Assembly: GCF_012222825.1 (NCBI RefSeq)
Contig: NZ_CP038017.1
Location: 186,001 to 250,000 of the forward strand
Direction: 5' to 3'
Source of the DNA: Allofrancisella frigidaquae
GTDB lineage: Bacteria; Pseudomonadota; Gammaproteobacteria; Francisellales; Francisellaceae
Length of the DNA stretch: 64,000 nt
In this document: positions 32,011 to 41,417 of the stretch, piece by piece
Layout of the letters: every line of letters starts with the position of its first letter
Position numbering within the stretch: the first letter of the stretch is position 1
Translations under genes and position numbers: made by a program
Notes under the pieces: model-generated
What the model was told of the DNA's origin: nothing
Seen by the model: only the letters and a program-made list of their open reading frames with translations
Database searches by the model: none

Positions 32011-32694
32011 CTAAAAACCTTCTATATGGATTTTATCATCTTTCAGATAAATGATATATCCATCAGTACTTTTTTCATTAACAGGAATGCTCTCATTGTT
32101 AAGAGTCACATACTTACCAGCTATTGAAACAAGTTCTGCTTTTAGGTCTTTACAAATGATTCTTGCTTCTTTATTGCCCGAACTACCAGCAAGAACTCTT
32201 CCTCCGATCCTTCCATATACAATGACACTGCCATCGGCAATAATTTCAGCACCATTGTTCACATTAGCTGTCACTATTACATCAGCATCACGAGCAGTGA
32301 TAGATTGCCCAGTACGCACAGGAGAAGTGATTATCTTAGTTGTTGTGCGAGGAGTCTCTTCAGAAGAATTTTCTTTGATCTTGCCGTTTTTTAAAATGTT
32401 ATGTCCGGCTTTCGCTAGTTTACTCTTTAGCTCTTGATTGTTAACGACAAAGCCCACGGGGATCATACCATTAGACCTAAAACAAGATATTACCTTTTCC
32501 AAAAAAACCACACTGCATTTATCATCTTGATCGATTTCAGAGACGTCGATTACAAAGGGGGTGTTCTTGAAAAAAGATTTCGATTGGGCAACCTTTGAAC
32601 TAAGTAAGCTCTCAATTTGAGTAAACTCTGTTACGTTGATATTGATAGCACTTATAGTATAGTTGCCACCTTTGAAATGAAAAGCTTGCTTCAT
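32011..32694 (-). CDS. minC: Septum formation inhibitor MinC
   Basis: A 227-residue MinC. The N-terminal domain (~1-105) inhibits FtsZ; the C-terminal beta-helix domain has QSITARDADVIVTANVNNGAEIIADGSVIVYG in family form (key GQSI, VNNGAE, DGSVIVYG). First gene of the minCDE-mlaFED run; minD follows 30 bases later. Confidence 0.93.
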   Translation of the reverse strand: MKQAFHFKGGNYTISAININVTEFTQIESLLSSKVAQSKSFFKNTPFVIDVSEIDQDDKCSVVFLEKVISCFRSNGMIPVGFVVNNQELKSKLAKAGHNILKNGKIKENSSEETPRTTTKIITSPVRTGQSITARDADVIVTANVNNGAEIIADGSVIVYGRIGGRVLAGSSGNKEARIICKDLKAELVSIAGKYVTLNNESIPVNEKSTDGYIIYLKDDKIHIEGF

Positions 32695-32724
32695 GGTTAT
32701 AAGGCCTTAATTTTAGTTATGGGC

Positions 32725-32880
32725 TTATTTGATCTTTGCTTCTTTATAAATTACGTGTTTACGAGCAACTGGGTCAAACTTCTTGATTTCCATTTTGTTT
32801 GGCATATTCTTTTTATTTTTAGTAGTAGTATAAAAATGACCTGTTTTTTCAGAAGAAACTAATCTTATTTTTTCTCTCAT
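32725..32880 (-). CDS. rpmG: 50S ribosomal protein L33
   Basis: A 51-residue protein. It begins [20 protein letters not shown] and contains [14 protein letters not shown], the L33 signature; the zinc-ligand cysteines of some L33 forms are absent, as in many gammaproteobacteria. It follows rpmB by 23 bases, the usual rpmB-rpmG pair. Confidence 0.95.
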   Translation of the reverse strand: MREKIRLVSSEKTGHFYTTTKNKKNMPNKMEIKKFDPVARKHVIYKEAKIK

Positions 32881-32903
32881 TGTTTGAATTCCTTTTCTAG
32901 AAT

Positions 32904-33140
32904 TTAGATTTTATGACCTTGAGTTCTTAAGTCATTAAGAACAACATCAATACCTTTTTTATCGATTATTCTCATACCTTTAGAGCTAACCCTTAATTTT
33001 ATATATCTGTTTTCGCTTTCTACCCAAAATCTATGCGTGTGAAGGTTTGGTAAAAACCTTCTTTTAGTTTTGTTTTGTGCGTGTGATACGTTATTCCCTG
33101 TAATGGGTTTTTTACCTGTAATAATACAAACTTTAGACAT
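32904..33140 (-). CDS. rpmB: 50S ribosomal protein L28
   Basis: A 78-residue L28. [20 protein letters not shown] and [12 protein letters not shown] are the family blocks. A good ribosome-binding site, AAGGAGAG, precedes the ATG. Forms a two-gene unit with rpmG. Confidence 0.96.
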   Translation of the reverse strand: MSKVCIITGKKPITGNNVSHAQNKTKRRFLPNLHTHRFWVESENRYIKLRVSSKGMRIIDKKGIDVVLNDLRTQGHKI

Positions 33141-33270
33141 TTAGAAACTCTCCTTGGGCAAAATTTTTTTATTATTTTTACATATATCTTCAAGATTTTA
33201 TTACGTTTGAATTTAAAAGTAAACTGAAATTTTATATTAAAACTTACTAATAGGTGACTTAACCTATTGA

Positions 33271-33558
33271 TTACGGGGTTCCACCAGCTTCTGATGAGTC
33301 TTGAATATTAGCGTCGTAATTAAAATTATCGCCACTATCTACAAGCTCGCTTGTAGGTGTGTTTGTATTTCTAGATGGTGAAGTCGGATCATCATCTACT
33401 TTTGAGGTACTTTGCTTAGTAGCTAATGTAGATCCAGATGTTATTTTAGTTGTTTGATCGCTATCTTTTTGTTGATCTTCAGGAAGATATAGAGGGCCTG
33501 TTTGTCCACATCCGGTTAGGAAGAAACTAATAAAAATTGGTAAAAATAATTTTTTCAT
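33271..33558 (-). CDS. lptM: LptM-like small lipoprotein
   Basis: A 95-residue lipoprotein with lipobox LTGC (Cys17) directly followed by GQTGPLYLPEDQ, the short conserved block of LptM/YifL, which helps mature the LPS transporter LptD in E. coli. The remaining ~65 residues are Ser/Thr/Asp-rich and probably disordered. The usual lysA neighbour is not present. The family call rests on the short block only. Confidence 0.75.
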   Translation of the reverse strand: MKKLFLPIFISFFLTGCGQTGPLYLPEDQQKDSDQTTKITSGSTLATKQSTSKVDDDPTSPSRNTNTPTSELVDSGDNFNYDANIQDSSEAGGTP

Positions 33559-33699
33559 GATTTTTTATGTAGTTCTAAAATATTGTTAGTAGGACTAATT
33601 TAACAGTAATCATGTAATTTGGCAAATGCTTTGTTTATTGGGCTTTTAAAATGATAGAATAAGTTTGAGCAAAAGAAGGATTTAGTTAGAGAAAATTTG

Positions 33700-35736
33700 A
33701 TGAAATTTCTAGATTTTTTAGGGGTTGGTGATGCTACTATAAAGGCTTTGGCTAAAAACAGCTTGTACCAGCCAGAGGATTTATTATTTGTTTTTCCAAA
33801 AGTTTATAAAGATACTAGGTTTATAACTTCTATCAAAAATCTCGTAGTAGATAAAAAAAGTGTTATTGAAGGTAGAATCACAAATGTTACTTATAAAAAA
33901 ACAGGAAAGAAATTTTTACGCTTTTTGATTAATGATGGTACAGGTGTTTGCTCTGTGATTTTGTTTAAATTTTACCCAAACCAAATTGCTATGCTAGAAA
34001 ACGCACAGTATGTAAGGTGTTATGGTAAAATAGATGTATCACAAGATTTCCAAATGATTCATCCAGAATGGTCAGTAATAAAAGAAGGTAAATGTTTACT
34101 TGAGCAGAAACTATCTGCAGTTTATGGACTAAAAAAAGTACCAGATAGAGTAATAGCTAATATAATCACCAAAATTTTGCAAGATAGTCAAATAAAAGAT
34201 TTAATTCCACAAACCTATCTAAAATCATATAGTTTGATGAAGCTTACTGATGCTTTATATTATCTCCATGCTCTAACAGATACTATAGATGAACGCTATT
34301 TATCAAAAGCAAGGTATTCTATTAAATTTGAAGAGATGTTAGCTTATAAGTTAGCCGAAGAAAATATAAAAAAAGATCTTTCAAAAACTTTATCTCCTAA
34401 GCTTACTTTAAAGGATGGTGATGTAGAGAAGTTCTATAATAAATTGCCATATAGTTTAACTAATGCTCAAGAGAAAGCGATCAAGCAAATTTTAGTTGAT
34501 ATTAGAAAAGCAAATACAATGATAAGGCTATTACAAGGAGATGTTGGAGCTGGTAAAACTATAGTTGCAACTGTAGCTTTGTATGCTGCTGCAGTATCAG
34601 GTTATCAAGCTGCGATTATGGCACCAACAGAAATTTTGGCAGAGCAACACTATAAGTTTTTATCAGATTATTTGACTGATTTTGGGATAGAGGTTATACC
34701 GCTGCTAGGTAAATTAACGGCAAAGCAAACTAAAACTAGTTTAGATAGGATAAAAAACTTATCAAATTGTATTGTAGTTGGAACTCATGCTATATTCCAA
34801 GAGCGTGTTGAATATAATAACCTTGGGCTAGTAGTTGTAGATGAACAACATAGATTTGGTGTTGAGCAAAGGTTAGCATTGATTAAAAAAGGCATTAACG
34901 GAAAAAAAATAGCTCCTCATCAGCTTATAATATCAGCAACCCCTATTCCTAGAACTTTAGCAATGACTTTATATGGAAATCTTGAACTTTCTATATTAGA
35001 TGAGTTGCCACCAAATAGAAAACCTATAGTTACTACCGTTCTTAATCGTTCACGAAAATTAGACTTAATAGCAAAATTAAAGCAAGCAATATCTAGAAAA
35101 GAGCAAGTTTATTGGGTTTGTCCGCTTGTTGAGGAATCTGAAAGTATGGATTTTTTACAAGATGTAAAGACATTGTATGCAGAGCTTACAGGTGAGCTTG
35201 GAGATGATAAAGTTGGGTTAGTATATGGTAGTATGAAGTCCAAAGAAAAAATCCAAGTTATGAACGATTTTAAAGCAGCTAAATACGATGTTTTGGTTGC
35301 AACAACGGTTATAGAAGTTGGTGTTGATGTTCCTAATGCAAGTATTATGATAATTGACAATGCTGAAAGGCTTGGAATTTCACAATTACATCAGTTAAGA
35401 GGTAGAGTCGGTAGAGGCTCAAAAGAAAGTTATTGTATACTTTTGTATAGTGATAAAATTAGTGAAATTGGTAAAAAAAGACTATCTTTAATCCGTCAAT
35501 CTCAAGATGGCTTTTATTTAGCAGAAAAAGATTTAGAAATACGTGGAGCAGGTGACATTTTAGGTAAGGAACAGTCTGGTATATCAACGTTTATAACTTT
35601 TGATATAAACGAGTACTATGACAATTACCAGTTGGTATCTAGGTTAGCTAAGCAAATAAGGCAGGATTATCCTGAAGCAATACCTCAGCTAGTAGCTAGA
35701 TGGTTTAAACGAAGAATAACGTATGTGGATGTTTAA
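33700..35736 (+). CDS. recG: ATP-dependent DNA helicase RecG
   Basis: A 678-residue helicase that remodels stalled forks and Holliday junctions. An OB wedge domain lies at about 55-150; the helicase core has LLQGDVGAGKT (Walker A), VVVDEQHRFGVEQR (DEQH box), ISATPIPRTLAMT (motif III) and QLRGRVGRG (motif VI). I use the ATG at 33700 instead of the TTG one codon before it. Confidence 0.95.
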   Translation: MKFLDFLGVGDATIKALAKNSLYQPEDLLFVFPKVYKDTRFITSIKNLVVDKKSVIEGRITNVTYKKTGKKFLRFLINDGTGVCSVILFKFYPNQIAMLENAQYVRCYGKIDVSQDFQMIHPEWSVIKEGKCLLEQKLSAVYGLKKVPDRVIANIITKILQDSQIKDLIPQTYLKSYSLMKLTDALYYLHALTDTIDERYLSKARYSIKFEEMLAYKLAEENIKKDLSKTLSPKLTLKDGDVEKFYNKLPYSLTNAQEKAIKQILVDIRKANTMIRLLQGDVGAGKTIVATVALYAAAVSGYQAAIMAPTEILAEQHYKFLSDYLTDFGIEVIPLLGKLTAKQTKTSLDRIKNLSNCIVVGTHAIFQERVEYNNLGLVVVDEQHRFGVEQRLALIKKGINGKKIAPHQLIISATPIPRTLAMTLYGNLELSILDELPPNRKPIVTTVLNRSRKLDLIAKLKQAISRKEQVYWVCPLVEESESMDFLQDVKTLYAELTGELGDDKVGLVYGSMKSKEKIQVMNDFKAAKYDVLVATTVIEVGVDVPNASIMIIDNAERLGISQLHQLRGRVGRGSKESYCILLYSDKISEIGKKRLSLIRQSQDGFYLAEKDLEIRGAGDILGKEQSGISTFITFDINEYYDNYQLVSRLAKQIRQDYPEAIPQLVARWFKRRITYVDV

Positions 35737-35738
35737 TT

Positions 35739-35942
35739 ATGGTTATAGCAAGTGTTTTGGCTATAGTAATAGCTCTAGTGTTTACAGTGGTAATAGCAAG
35801 AGTGTTGTATAGGCTTAGCTTTAGGAAAGGCATGCTCCAGTCAAGAAAGGATTATATTATCAATGCTATAATTGTTGGGTTTGTATTTTTTTGTGTAAGT
35901 AGTTTACTTTATATTCTTATGATAAATACTTTTAGCATCTAA
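35739..35942 (+). CDS. Small two-helix membrane protein, unknown
   Basis: A 67-residue protein with two hydrophobic segments (residues ~3-24 and ~44-64) joined by a basic loop (LSFRKGMLQSRKDY). Its start is 2 bases after the recG stop, so it is probably cotranscribed and real. No family recognised. Confidence 0.6.
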   Translation: MVIASVLAIVIALVFTVVIARVLYRLSFRKGMLQSRKDYIINAIIVGFVFFCVSSLLYILMINTFSI

Positions 35943-36165
35943 AATCATTTAGAGATTGCTGCAAAGTGAAATTATACGGCGCTAACTATGTTAAAAATAA
36001 CCTCAAAATGACCATTTAATATAGCAAGGATAAGCAAAAAATATCCAGTTTGTAATTGCTTAAACATTAATTGTTTTCAGGCTAGGTATCATATATTAAT
36101 TGACTGTGTATTATATTTTAACTAGTCTATATTCTAATCAAGGTTGTTTTTTTTAATTAATTGAT

Positions 36166-37245
36166 ATGAAGATAATGAAAATATTACCTAAAGCTCCAGT
36201 AATTAGATGTGTAAAATGCCATGTTTTAATGTCTGTTAATTTACCAATGATCGGATCCCATCTATATGCAAGAGATATACCAACAAATCAGGTATTTTGT
36301 AATTGCGTAACCAAAAATTGTGGCAAGCTACTAATAAAATATGATTATAACTTTCGTATACTAAGAATCGACCACGTTAAAAGTCATGAAATCACCACCC
36401 CACCTCATATTTTAAAGAACACATATGGTCCAGGTGTAGAGGCTAAACCAACAAATAAGCCACATATAATAAACTACGTCAAAGGTCATGAAACTAAGAA
36501 TCCTTCTCATATTGTAAATAATCCATACAGCCCAGCCGTGGTGGATAAAACGTTAAATAAGTCCAATGTATATAAAATTTCTCCAAACACTCTAGAAATA
36601 CTAAAAATAGCTGATGAGGTAATTAGAAAAACTAAATCATTGATGCTATTTGGAGCTTCTAACCAGAAAAATCATTACCATGATAACCCTTATAATTGTT
36701 CAACTACCTCAAGGGCAGCTTGGAGCTATGGTAATCATAAAACTTATGATATTAACAAACGAAAAATTATTGACAATAATCAGTCACATCCGTTACGGGC
36801 TGCAGCTTGGGCCCTTAAGGCACAGGCAGGGACATGTGATAATATTAACGCGATAGCTTACTGTTTATGTAAAGATATGTTGAGTAGTAATGTGAAAATA
36901 AGTCTCATAGTTAGCTTGTCTCCTATTGGACATTGTTTAGTGGTCGTATCTGCTTTAGACAATTCTTTTGAAGATATTGCTGTAGATGCATGGCCAATAC
37001 ATGCAAGATCAGTGTTATGGAAGCATCATTTTTCTTATCCAAATATACATACTGTGAGAAAAATAACTACAGGGATATTAAATTGTCCACATAAAAAAAG
37101 TAGAATGGAAGTTTTGGCACAAAGGTGCCAGAATATACCAGCTCCAAACTTTCAAAATACTCATGTATGTCAACCATCTTTTGATTATAGTTTTCCGACT
37201 AAAGACGGATTGCATAATATTGTATATGCTGTATATGCGGGTTAA
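36166..37245 (+). CDS. Zinc-ribbon plus papain-like Cys-His-Asp protein
   Basis: A 359-residue protein of no named family. Residues 13-60 carry C15-x2-C18 and C45-x-C47-x4-C52 (RCVKCHV, FCNCVTKNCGK), resembling the Ogr/Delta zinc finger. Residues ~69-102 and ~103-136 are a tandem repeat (DHVKSHE...NKPHII / NYVKGHE...NKSNVY). The C-terminal half has GTCDN (Cys224), IGHCLVVV (His256) and VDAWP (Asp274), matching the layout of the genes at 18098 and 60959. There is no signal peptide. A host-directed cysteine hydrolase or transferase is inferred. Both flanks are long and non-coding. Confidence 0.6.
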   Translation: MKIMKILPKAPVIRCVKCHVLMSVNLPMIGSHLYARDIPTNQVFCNCVTKNCGKLLIKYDYNFRILRIDHVKSHEITTPPHILKNTYGPGVEAKPTNKPHIINYVKGHETKNPSHIVNNPYSPAVVDKTLNKSNVYKISPNTLEILKIADEVIRKTKSLMLFGASNQKNHYHDNPYNCSTTSRAAWSYGNHKTYDINKRKIIDNNQSHPLRAAAWALKAQAGTCDNINAIAYCLCKDMLSSNVKISLIVSLSPIGHCLVVVSALDNSFEDIAVDAWPIHARSVLWKHHFSYPNIHTVRKITTGILNCPHKKSRMEVLAQRCQNIPAPNFQNTHVCQPSFDYSFPTKDGLHNIVYAVYAG

Positions 37246-37267
37246 TTTTTGAACCCTACTTTTTGTG
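37239..37267 (+). terminator. Candidate terminator of the zinc-ribbon gene
   Basis: GGGTT and AACCC pair across an 8-base loop, overlapping the stop codon, followed by TACTTTTTG. Short stem, so moderate to low confidence. Confidence 0.4.
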
Positions 37268-37448
37268 CTTAATTTATGAATTTTACTAAGACATTTAGTA
37301 ATCTCAAGATGAACTACGTATGAATAAATTAAGTGAAATTTGAAGTAGAAGAACAAAACTTGAAAATGTCAAAAATTATTTATCTAGTTGTTTATTTTTG
37401 TAAAAAATATTAGCATTAGCATACTTTATGAGTCTTTAGAGTTAGACT

Positions 37449-38318
37449 ATGTATTTCTTTATAATTTCTTTGATTATTTTGCTTTCTATCCTTTGCACTG
37501 TGTATATGGTGTATAAGCTTATAATAAAACAAGATGATGCATCTGCGCCAACTCTTAAAGAGAGTGTTATCTTAGCAGGTTCTGGGGTCATAGCATTTTT
37601 AGCAGATACTGTGGGGGTTGGAAGTTTTGCTGTAAATATAGCAATAGCTAAAACTTTTAAGCTTGTAAAAGATGCTGAACTTCCAGGTTTTGTTAATGGT
37701 GCCCAAGTAATACCGGGAGCTATAGAAGCCATATTTTTCCTAGGCGTTTTACATGTTGATATACTAACATTAACTGTACTAGTGTTAGGGACAACCTTAG
37801 GTGGCTTTATAGGTGGGATATTTACCTCAAAAATTAACACAGCAACAATTAGGCTAATAATGATGTTTGCTTTTATCTTGGTTATATTTCTATTACTTGG
37901 TAAATTGCTAAATTTTTTACCAATAGGTGGCACTTTGATGAAGCTTTCCGGTATCAAACTAGTGTTAGGTTTTATTGGAATGTTTGTGGCGGGTTTTTTG
38001 GTGTGTTTTGGTGTGGGGCTTTTTGCTTTGGTTCAGGCTATACTCTTTTTACTGGGGATGTCACCTCTTGTTGCTTTTCCTATTATGACTGCAGCAGGTG
38101 CTATTCAGCAACCAGTAACAACCTTTGCATTTACTGTGAATAATGCTATTCCCTTGAAAAAAGCCCTTATAGTGGGAATTTTTGGTATAATAGGAGTTTT
38201 TATAGGTTTCAATGTCGTCACAGCACTATCAACAGAGCAGTTACAATGGCTATTAGTTATAGTGATAGCCTATAATACGATAAGTTTATTAAACTCATAT
38301 TATAAATCTAAAAAATAA
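37449..38318 (+). CDS. TSUP-family (TauE/SafE) permease
   Basis: A 289-residue membrane protein with eight or nine hydrophobic segments, of the sulfite exporter TauE/SafE family. TVGVGSFAVNIAIAKTFK (key GVGSFAVNIA) and GTTLGGFIGGIF are typical. Members move sulfite, sulfoacetate or similar anions; the substrate here cannot be told. Single gene upstream of fumarase in the same direction, with an 87-base gap. Confidence 0.82.
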   Translation: MYFFIISLIILLSILCTVYMVYKLIIKQDDASAPTLKESVILAGSGVIAFLADTVGVGSFAVNIAIAKTFKLVKDAELPGFVNGAQVIPGAIEAIFFLGVLHVDILTLTVLVLGTTLGGFIGGIFTSKINTATIRLIMMFAFILVIFLLLGKLLNFLPIGGTLMKLSGIKLVLGFIGMFVAGFLVCFGVGLFALVQAILFLLGMSPLVAFPIMTAAGAIQQPVTTFAFTVNNAIPLKKALIVGIFGIIGVFIGFNVVTALSTEQLQWLLVIVIAYNTISLLNSYYKSKK

Positions 38319-38405
38319 AGCTCCGCTTAAAACCAAAGCTGATAGCTGATATAATCTTTTTGTGACATCGAAATTTTTTATTTTAATCAAAGAGGTTTTA
38401 TTTAA

Positions 38406-39932
38406 ATGGCTATTATAAAAGCAGAAGATTTGATCAATAGTGTTGCAGACGCATTGCAATATATTTCTTATTACCATCCGAAAGATTTTGTTGACGCTAT
38501 GTATGAGGCTTATCAACGTGAGGAGTCTAAACCAGCTAAAGATGCTATGGCTCAAATACTTATAAATTCGAGAATGTCAGCTATTGGTAAGCGTCCTATC
38601 TGTCAGGATACGGGGATGGTCTGTGCTTTTGTTAAAGTTGGTATGGATGCTAAGCTTGATAAAACGGATAGAACTATTACGGAGCTTGTAAACGAAGGTG
38701 TACGTCGTGGTTATGCTGATGAACATAATCCTCTTAGAGCATCTATGGTTTTTCCGCCACACGGCGCTAGAAAAAACACCAAAGATAATACTCCAGCAAT
38801 TGTCCATATTGATATGGTGCATGGAGATAAAATTGAAATTGATATTGCTGCAAAAGGTGGCGGATCTGAGTTTAAATCTAAATTTAAGGTTTTAAATCCT
38901 AGTGATAGCATTATTGATTGGGTGGAAGAGATGCTACCAACTATGGGAGCAGGTTGGTGTCCTCCAGGTATAATCGGTATAGGTATTGGTGGTACTGCAG
39001 AAAAAGCAATGCTTCTTGCAAAAGAGTCTCTTGGTGAAGAAATAAACATGCAAGATATAATAAAAAATGGTCCGCAAAATGAAACCGAGCAGCTAAGATT
39101 AGATATTTATAATCGAGTAAATGCACTAGGTATAGGAGCTCAAGGATTAGGTGGTTTAACTACGGTGCTTGACGTTAAGATAAAAGAATACCCAACACAT
39201 GCTGCTTGTAAACCTGTAGCTCTTATTCCAAACTGCGCTGCTACTCGCCATGTGCATTTTGTTTTAGATGGCTCAGGAGCTGTGGATTTACCAGCACCTA
39301 AGCTTGAAGATTGGCCTGTGATAGAGCAAGCTCAAAACCTCGACGTTAAGAGAATAAATTTGGATACTGTAACTAAAGAGCAAATTGAAGATTTAAGATC
39401 AGGTGATAATGTGCTTTTAAGTGGTAAAATTCTGACAGGGCGTGATGCTGCTCATAAGCGTTTGCAAGACATGTATGAAGCTGGCCAAGAATTTCCAGTA
39501 AGCCTAAAAGATAAGTTTATTTACTATGTGGGACCTGTTGATCCTGTTGGTGATGAGGTTGTAGGCCCAGCTGGTCCAACAACAGCTACACGTATGGACA
39601 AATTTACTCCATTTATGTTAGAAAAAGCTGGTATTATGGGAATGATTGGTAAATCTGAGCGTGGTCAGGCAACTATTGATTCTATCAAAGAAAATAAAGC
39701 AATTTATTTTATGGGAGTAGGTGGAGCGGCTTATCTAATTTCAAAATCTATCAAAAAAGCGAAAGTTGTGGCTTTTGAAGATCTTGGGATGGAAGCAATT
39801 TATGAGTTTGAAGTAGAAGATATGCCAGTTACAGTTGCTGTTGATTCATTAGGAGTATCTGCACACCAGCAGGGGCCTAAAATTTGGAAAGCTAAGATCG
39901 CAGAGATTAAAAGTACTAAGTCAAACCCATAA
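38406..39932 (+). CDS. fumA: Fumarate hydratase, class I ([4Fe-4S])
   Basis: A 508-residue iron-sulfur fumarase that interconverts fumarate and malate in the TCA cycle. The N-terminal alpha part has RPICQDTGMV with a cluster Cys and GAGWCPPGIIGIGIGG; the C-terminal beta part has GPAGPTTATRMDKF and GMIGKSERG. Subunits that are separate in some bacteria are fused here, as in E. coli FumA/FumB. Starts with ATG after AGAGGTTTTATTTAA. Confidence 0.95.
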   Translation: MAIIKAEDLINSVADALQYISYYHPKDFVDAMYEAYQREESKPAKDAMAQILINSRMSAIGKRPICQDTGMVCAFVKVGMDAKLDKTDRTITELVNEGVRRGYADEHNPLRASMVFPPHGARKNTKDNTPAIVHIDMVHGDKIEIDIAAKGGGSEFKSKFKVLNPSDSIIDWVEEMLPTMGAGWCPPGIIGIGIGGTAEKAMLLAKESLGEEINMQDIIKNGPQNETEQLRLDIYNRVNALGIGAQGLGGLTTVLDVKIKEYPTHAACKPVALIPNCAATRHVHFVLDGSGAVDLPAPKLEDWPVIEQAQNLDVKRINLDTVTKEQIEDLRSGDNVLLSGKILTGRDAAHKRLQDMYEAGQEFPVSLKDKFIYYVGPVDPVGDEVVGPAGPTTATRMDKFTPFMLEKAGIMGMIGKSERGQATIDSIKENKAIYFMGVGGAAYLISKSIKKAKVVAFEDLGMEAIYEFEVEDMPVTVAVDSLGVSAHQQGPKIWKAKIAEIKSTKSNP

Positions 39933-40095
39933 ATTTTGCTTTTTATTGCTAATTTCAAAAGTTTTTTGACCTTCTTAGTTGTTAGAATAAAAGTAACTTA
40001 TGTATGAATACAATTACCATCAATCCACAGAAAATGATGTTGATTAAGGATTAGTTATAAGATAAAAATTTACAGTTGGTTGAGATAGTTAGAAG

Positions 40096-40698
40096 ATGAA
40101 AGACAAGATTTTTGAATTTATAAAAAAAGTCCAGGCAATATCACATACTGGGGTAACTTACTCAAAATGTCCCTATGCTTTGGATAATTACCATGAGCTT
40201 TTAGACTTAAGTACAAAAATGCTCCATGAGTATATTAACTCTGATGTACAACCGTATAATATTTATCGAGATATATATTATCCAACGCCTCAACCGGGAG
40301 TACGTGTTGTTATTTTTGAAAATAATAAACTCTTAATGGCACAAGATGTTGATACTCCAGATGAATGGACAATACCAGGGGGCTGGTGTGATATAGATTT
40401 ATCTCCAGTTGAAACTTGTATAAAAGAAGTTAAAGAAGAGACTGGATTTGATATAAAAGTAACGAAATTTTTGGCTTTGATAGACCGCAATAAGCATATT
40501 CAAAGTGAAATCTATAACGTTTATAGTATAGTGTTTCTAGCGGAAATAATAGGTGGAGAGAATAATCCTAATTTTGAAGTTAATGAAGTTAAGTTTTTTG
40601 ATATGGATAATCTGCCTAAGCTATCTAATAAAGTTACTAAAAAAGAGTTAGATATTATTCTACAGGCATATAAATCGGGTGAAATATTTTTTGAGTAG
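40096..40698 (+). CDS. Nudix hydrolase
   Basis: A 200-residue protein. Residues ~1-65 look like the helical N-terminal Nudix-associated domain; the Nudix box near residues 94-117 reads GGWCDIDLSPVETCIKEVKEETG in outline (G-x5-E-x7-KE-x2-EE-x-G; Lys replaces the usual Arg). Probably hydrolyses a nucleoside diphosphate-linked compound such as ADP-ribose; substrate not assignable. Eleven bases separate it from the ArsC-like gene. Confidence 0.85.
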   Translation: MKDKIFEFIKKVQAISHTGVTYSKCPYALDNYHELLDLSTKMLHEYINSDVQPYNIYRDIYYPTPQPGVRVVIFENNKLLMAQDVDTPDEWTIPGGWCDIDLSPVETCIKEVKEETGFDIKVTKFLALIDRNKHIQSEIYNVYSIVFLAEIIGGENNPNFEVNEVKFFDMDNLPKLSNKVTKKELDIILQAYKSGEIFFE

Positions 40699-40708
40699 GA
40701 GGAGGAAT

Positions 40709-41062
40709 ATGATAAAAGTTTTTGGAATTAATAATTGTACAAGTGTAAGAAATGCGCTTAAGTTTTTTGAGGAAAAGGGTAAAAAAGTTGAATATGTAAA
40801 TTTAAGAAAAGAGAAGCCTACTTGGCGAGAAATGCAACAAATTAAAAAGTTAGGCAATTTTGAAACTATTGATTTATTTAACTCAAATGGCAAACTTTTT
40901 GCAGAAATGAATCTAAAAGAAAAATTTGTCAAGCTATCAGAAGAAGAAGCATTTAAGCTTTTAGTAACAGATGCTCTATTGTTTAAAAGGCCACTAGTAA
41001 TTGATGGTAACTATGCTAGAACAGGGTGGAATAAAAAAGAGTATGAAGAGATGTGGGGTTAG
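40709..41062 (+). CDS. ArsC/Spx-family thioredoxin-fold protein
   Basis: A 117-residue protein. I start it at the ATG at 40709, which has AGGAGG upstream; the longer frame overlaps the Nudix gene. KVFGINNCTSVRNALKFFEEKG holds the single N-terminal Cys (NNCTS), and LLFKRPLVIDGN is the family block near the end. Resembles YffB-type proteins, which are not true arsenate reductases. Function unknown, likely a glutathione-linked reductase. Confidence 0.85.
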   Translation: MIKVFGINNCTSVRNALKFFEEKGKKVEYVNLRKEKPTWREMQQIKKLGNFETIDLFNSNGKLFAEMNLKEKFVKLSEEEAFKLLVTDALLFKRPLVIDGNYARTGWNKKEYEEMWG

Positions 41063-41116
41063 ATAATCAATAGTAAAAAACTCAGCTCTAGACTTTTACA
41101 AATTATTTAGACTTAG

Positions 41117-41407
41117 CTAGGCGTTATGAGCATATTTTTCATATATGGTATTTAGTTTTTTCTCAAGGTCGGGCTCTTTAGCGACATCTATTTGATAATT
41201 AATATGTCCTGGGGAAAATTCTTCATTGTAAGGAGAATTATCTTCATTTTCATACATAGTATTATTATAGTAGCTATCTACTATTTGGCTACTACTAGGA
41301 GGTTCTTGAAACTCTTGGTATGGATCAAAACCTTCATTAATCAGAAAGCTACAATTTGAAGATTTTGGCATTTTGATATACAGTTTCAGGTCAGGCCCAT
41401 CTTTCAT
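41117..41407 (-). CDS. Hypothetical protein, 96 residues
   Basis: Unrecognised. It is acidic and rich in Pro, Asn, Tyr and Glu in the middle (PPSSSQIVDSYYNN), so probably largely disordered, with a short C-terminal helix. It begins 10 bases after the purine permease stop on the same strand, which favours a real cotranscribed gene. Confidence 0.45.
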   Translation of the reverse strand: MKDGPDLKLYIKMPKSSNCSFLINEGFDPYQEFQEPPSSSQIVDSYYNNTMYENEDNSPYNEEFSPGHINYQIDVAKEPDLEKKLNTIYEKYAHNA

Positions 41408-41417
41408 AATGACGAAT

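Noticed and set aside
37442-37957. 171-codon minus-strand frame over the TSUP permease
   Set aside because: Antisense shadow of a membrane protein gene with clear family motifs.
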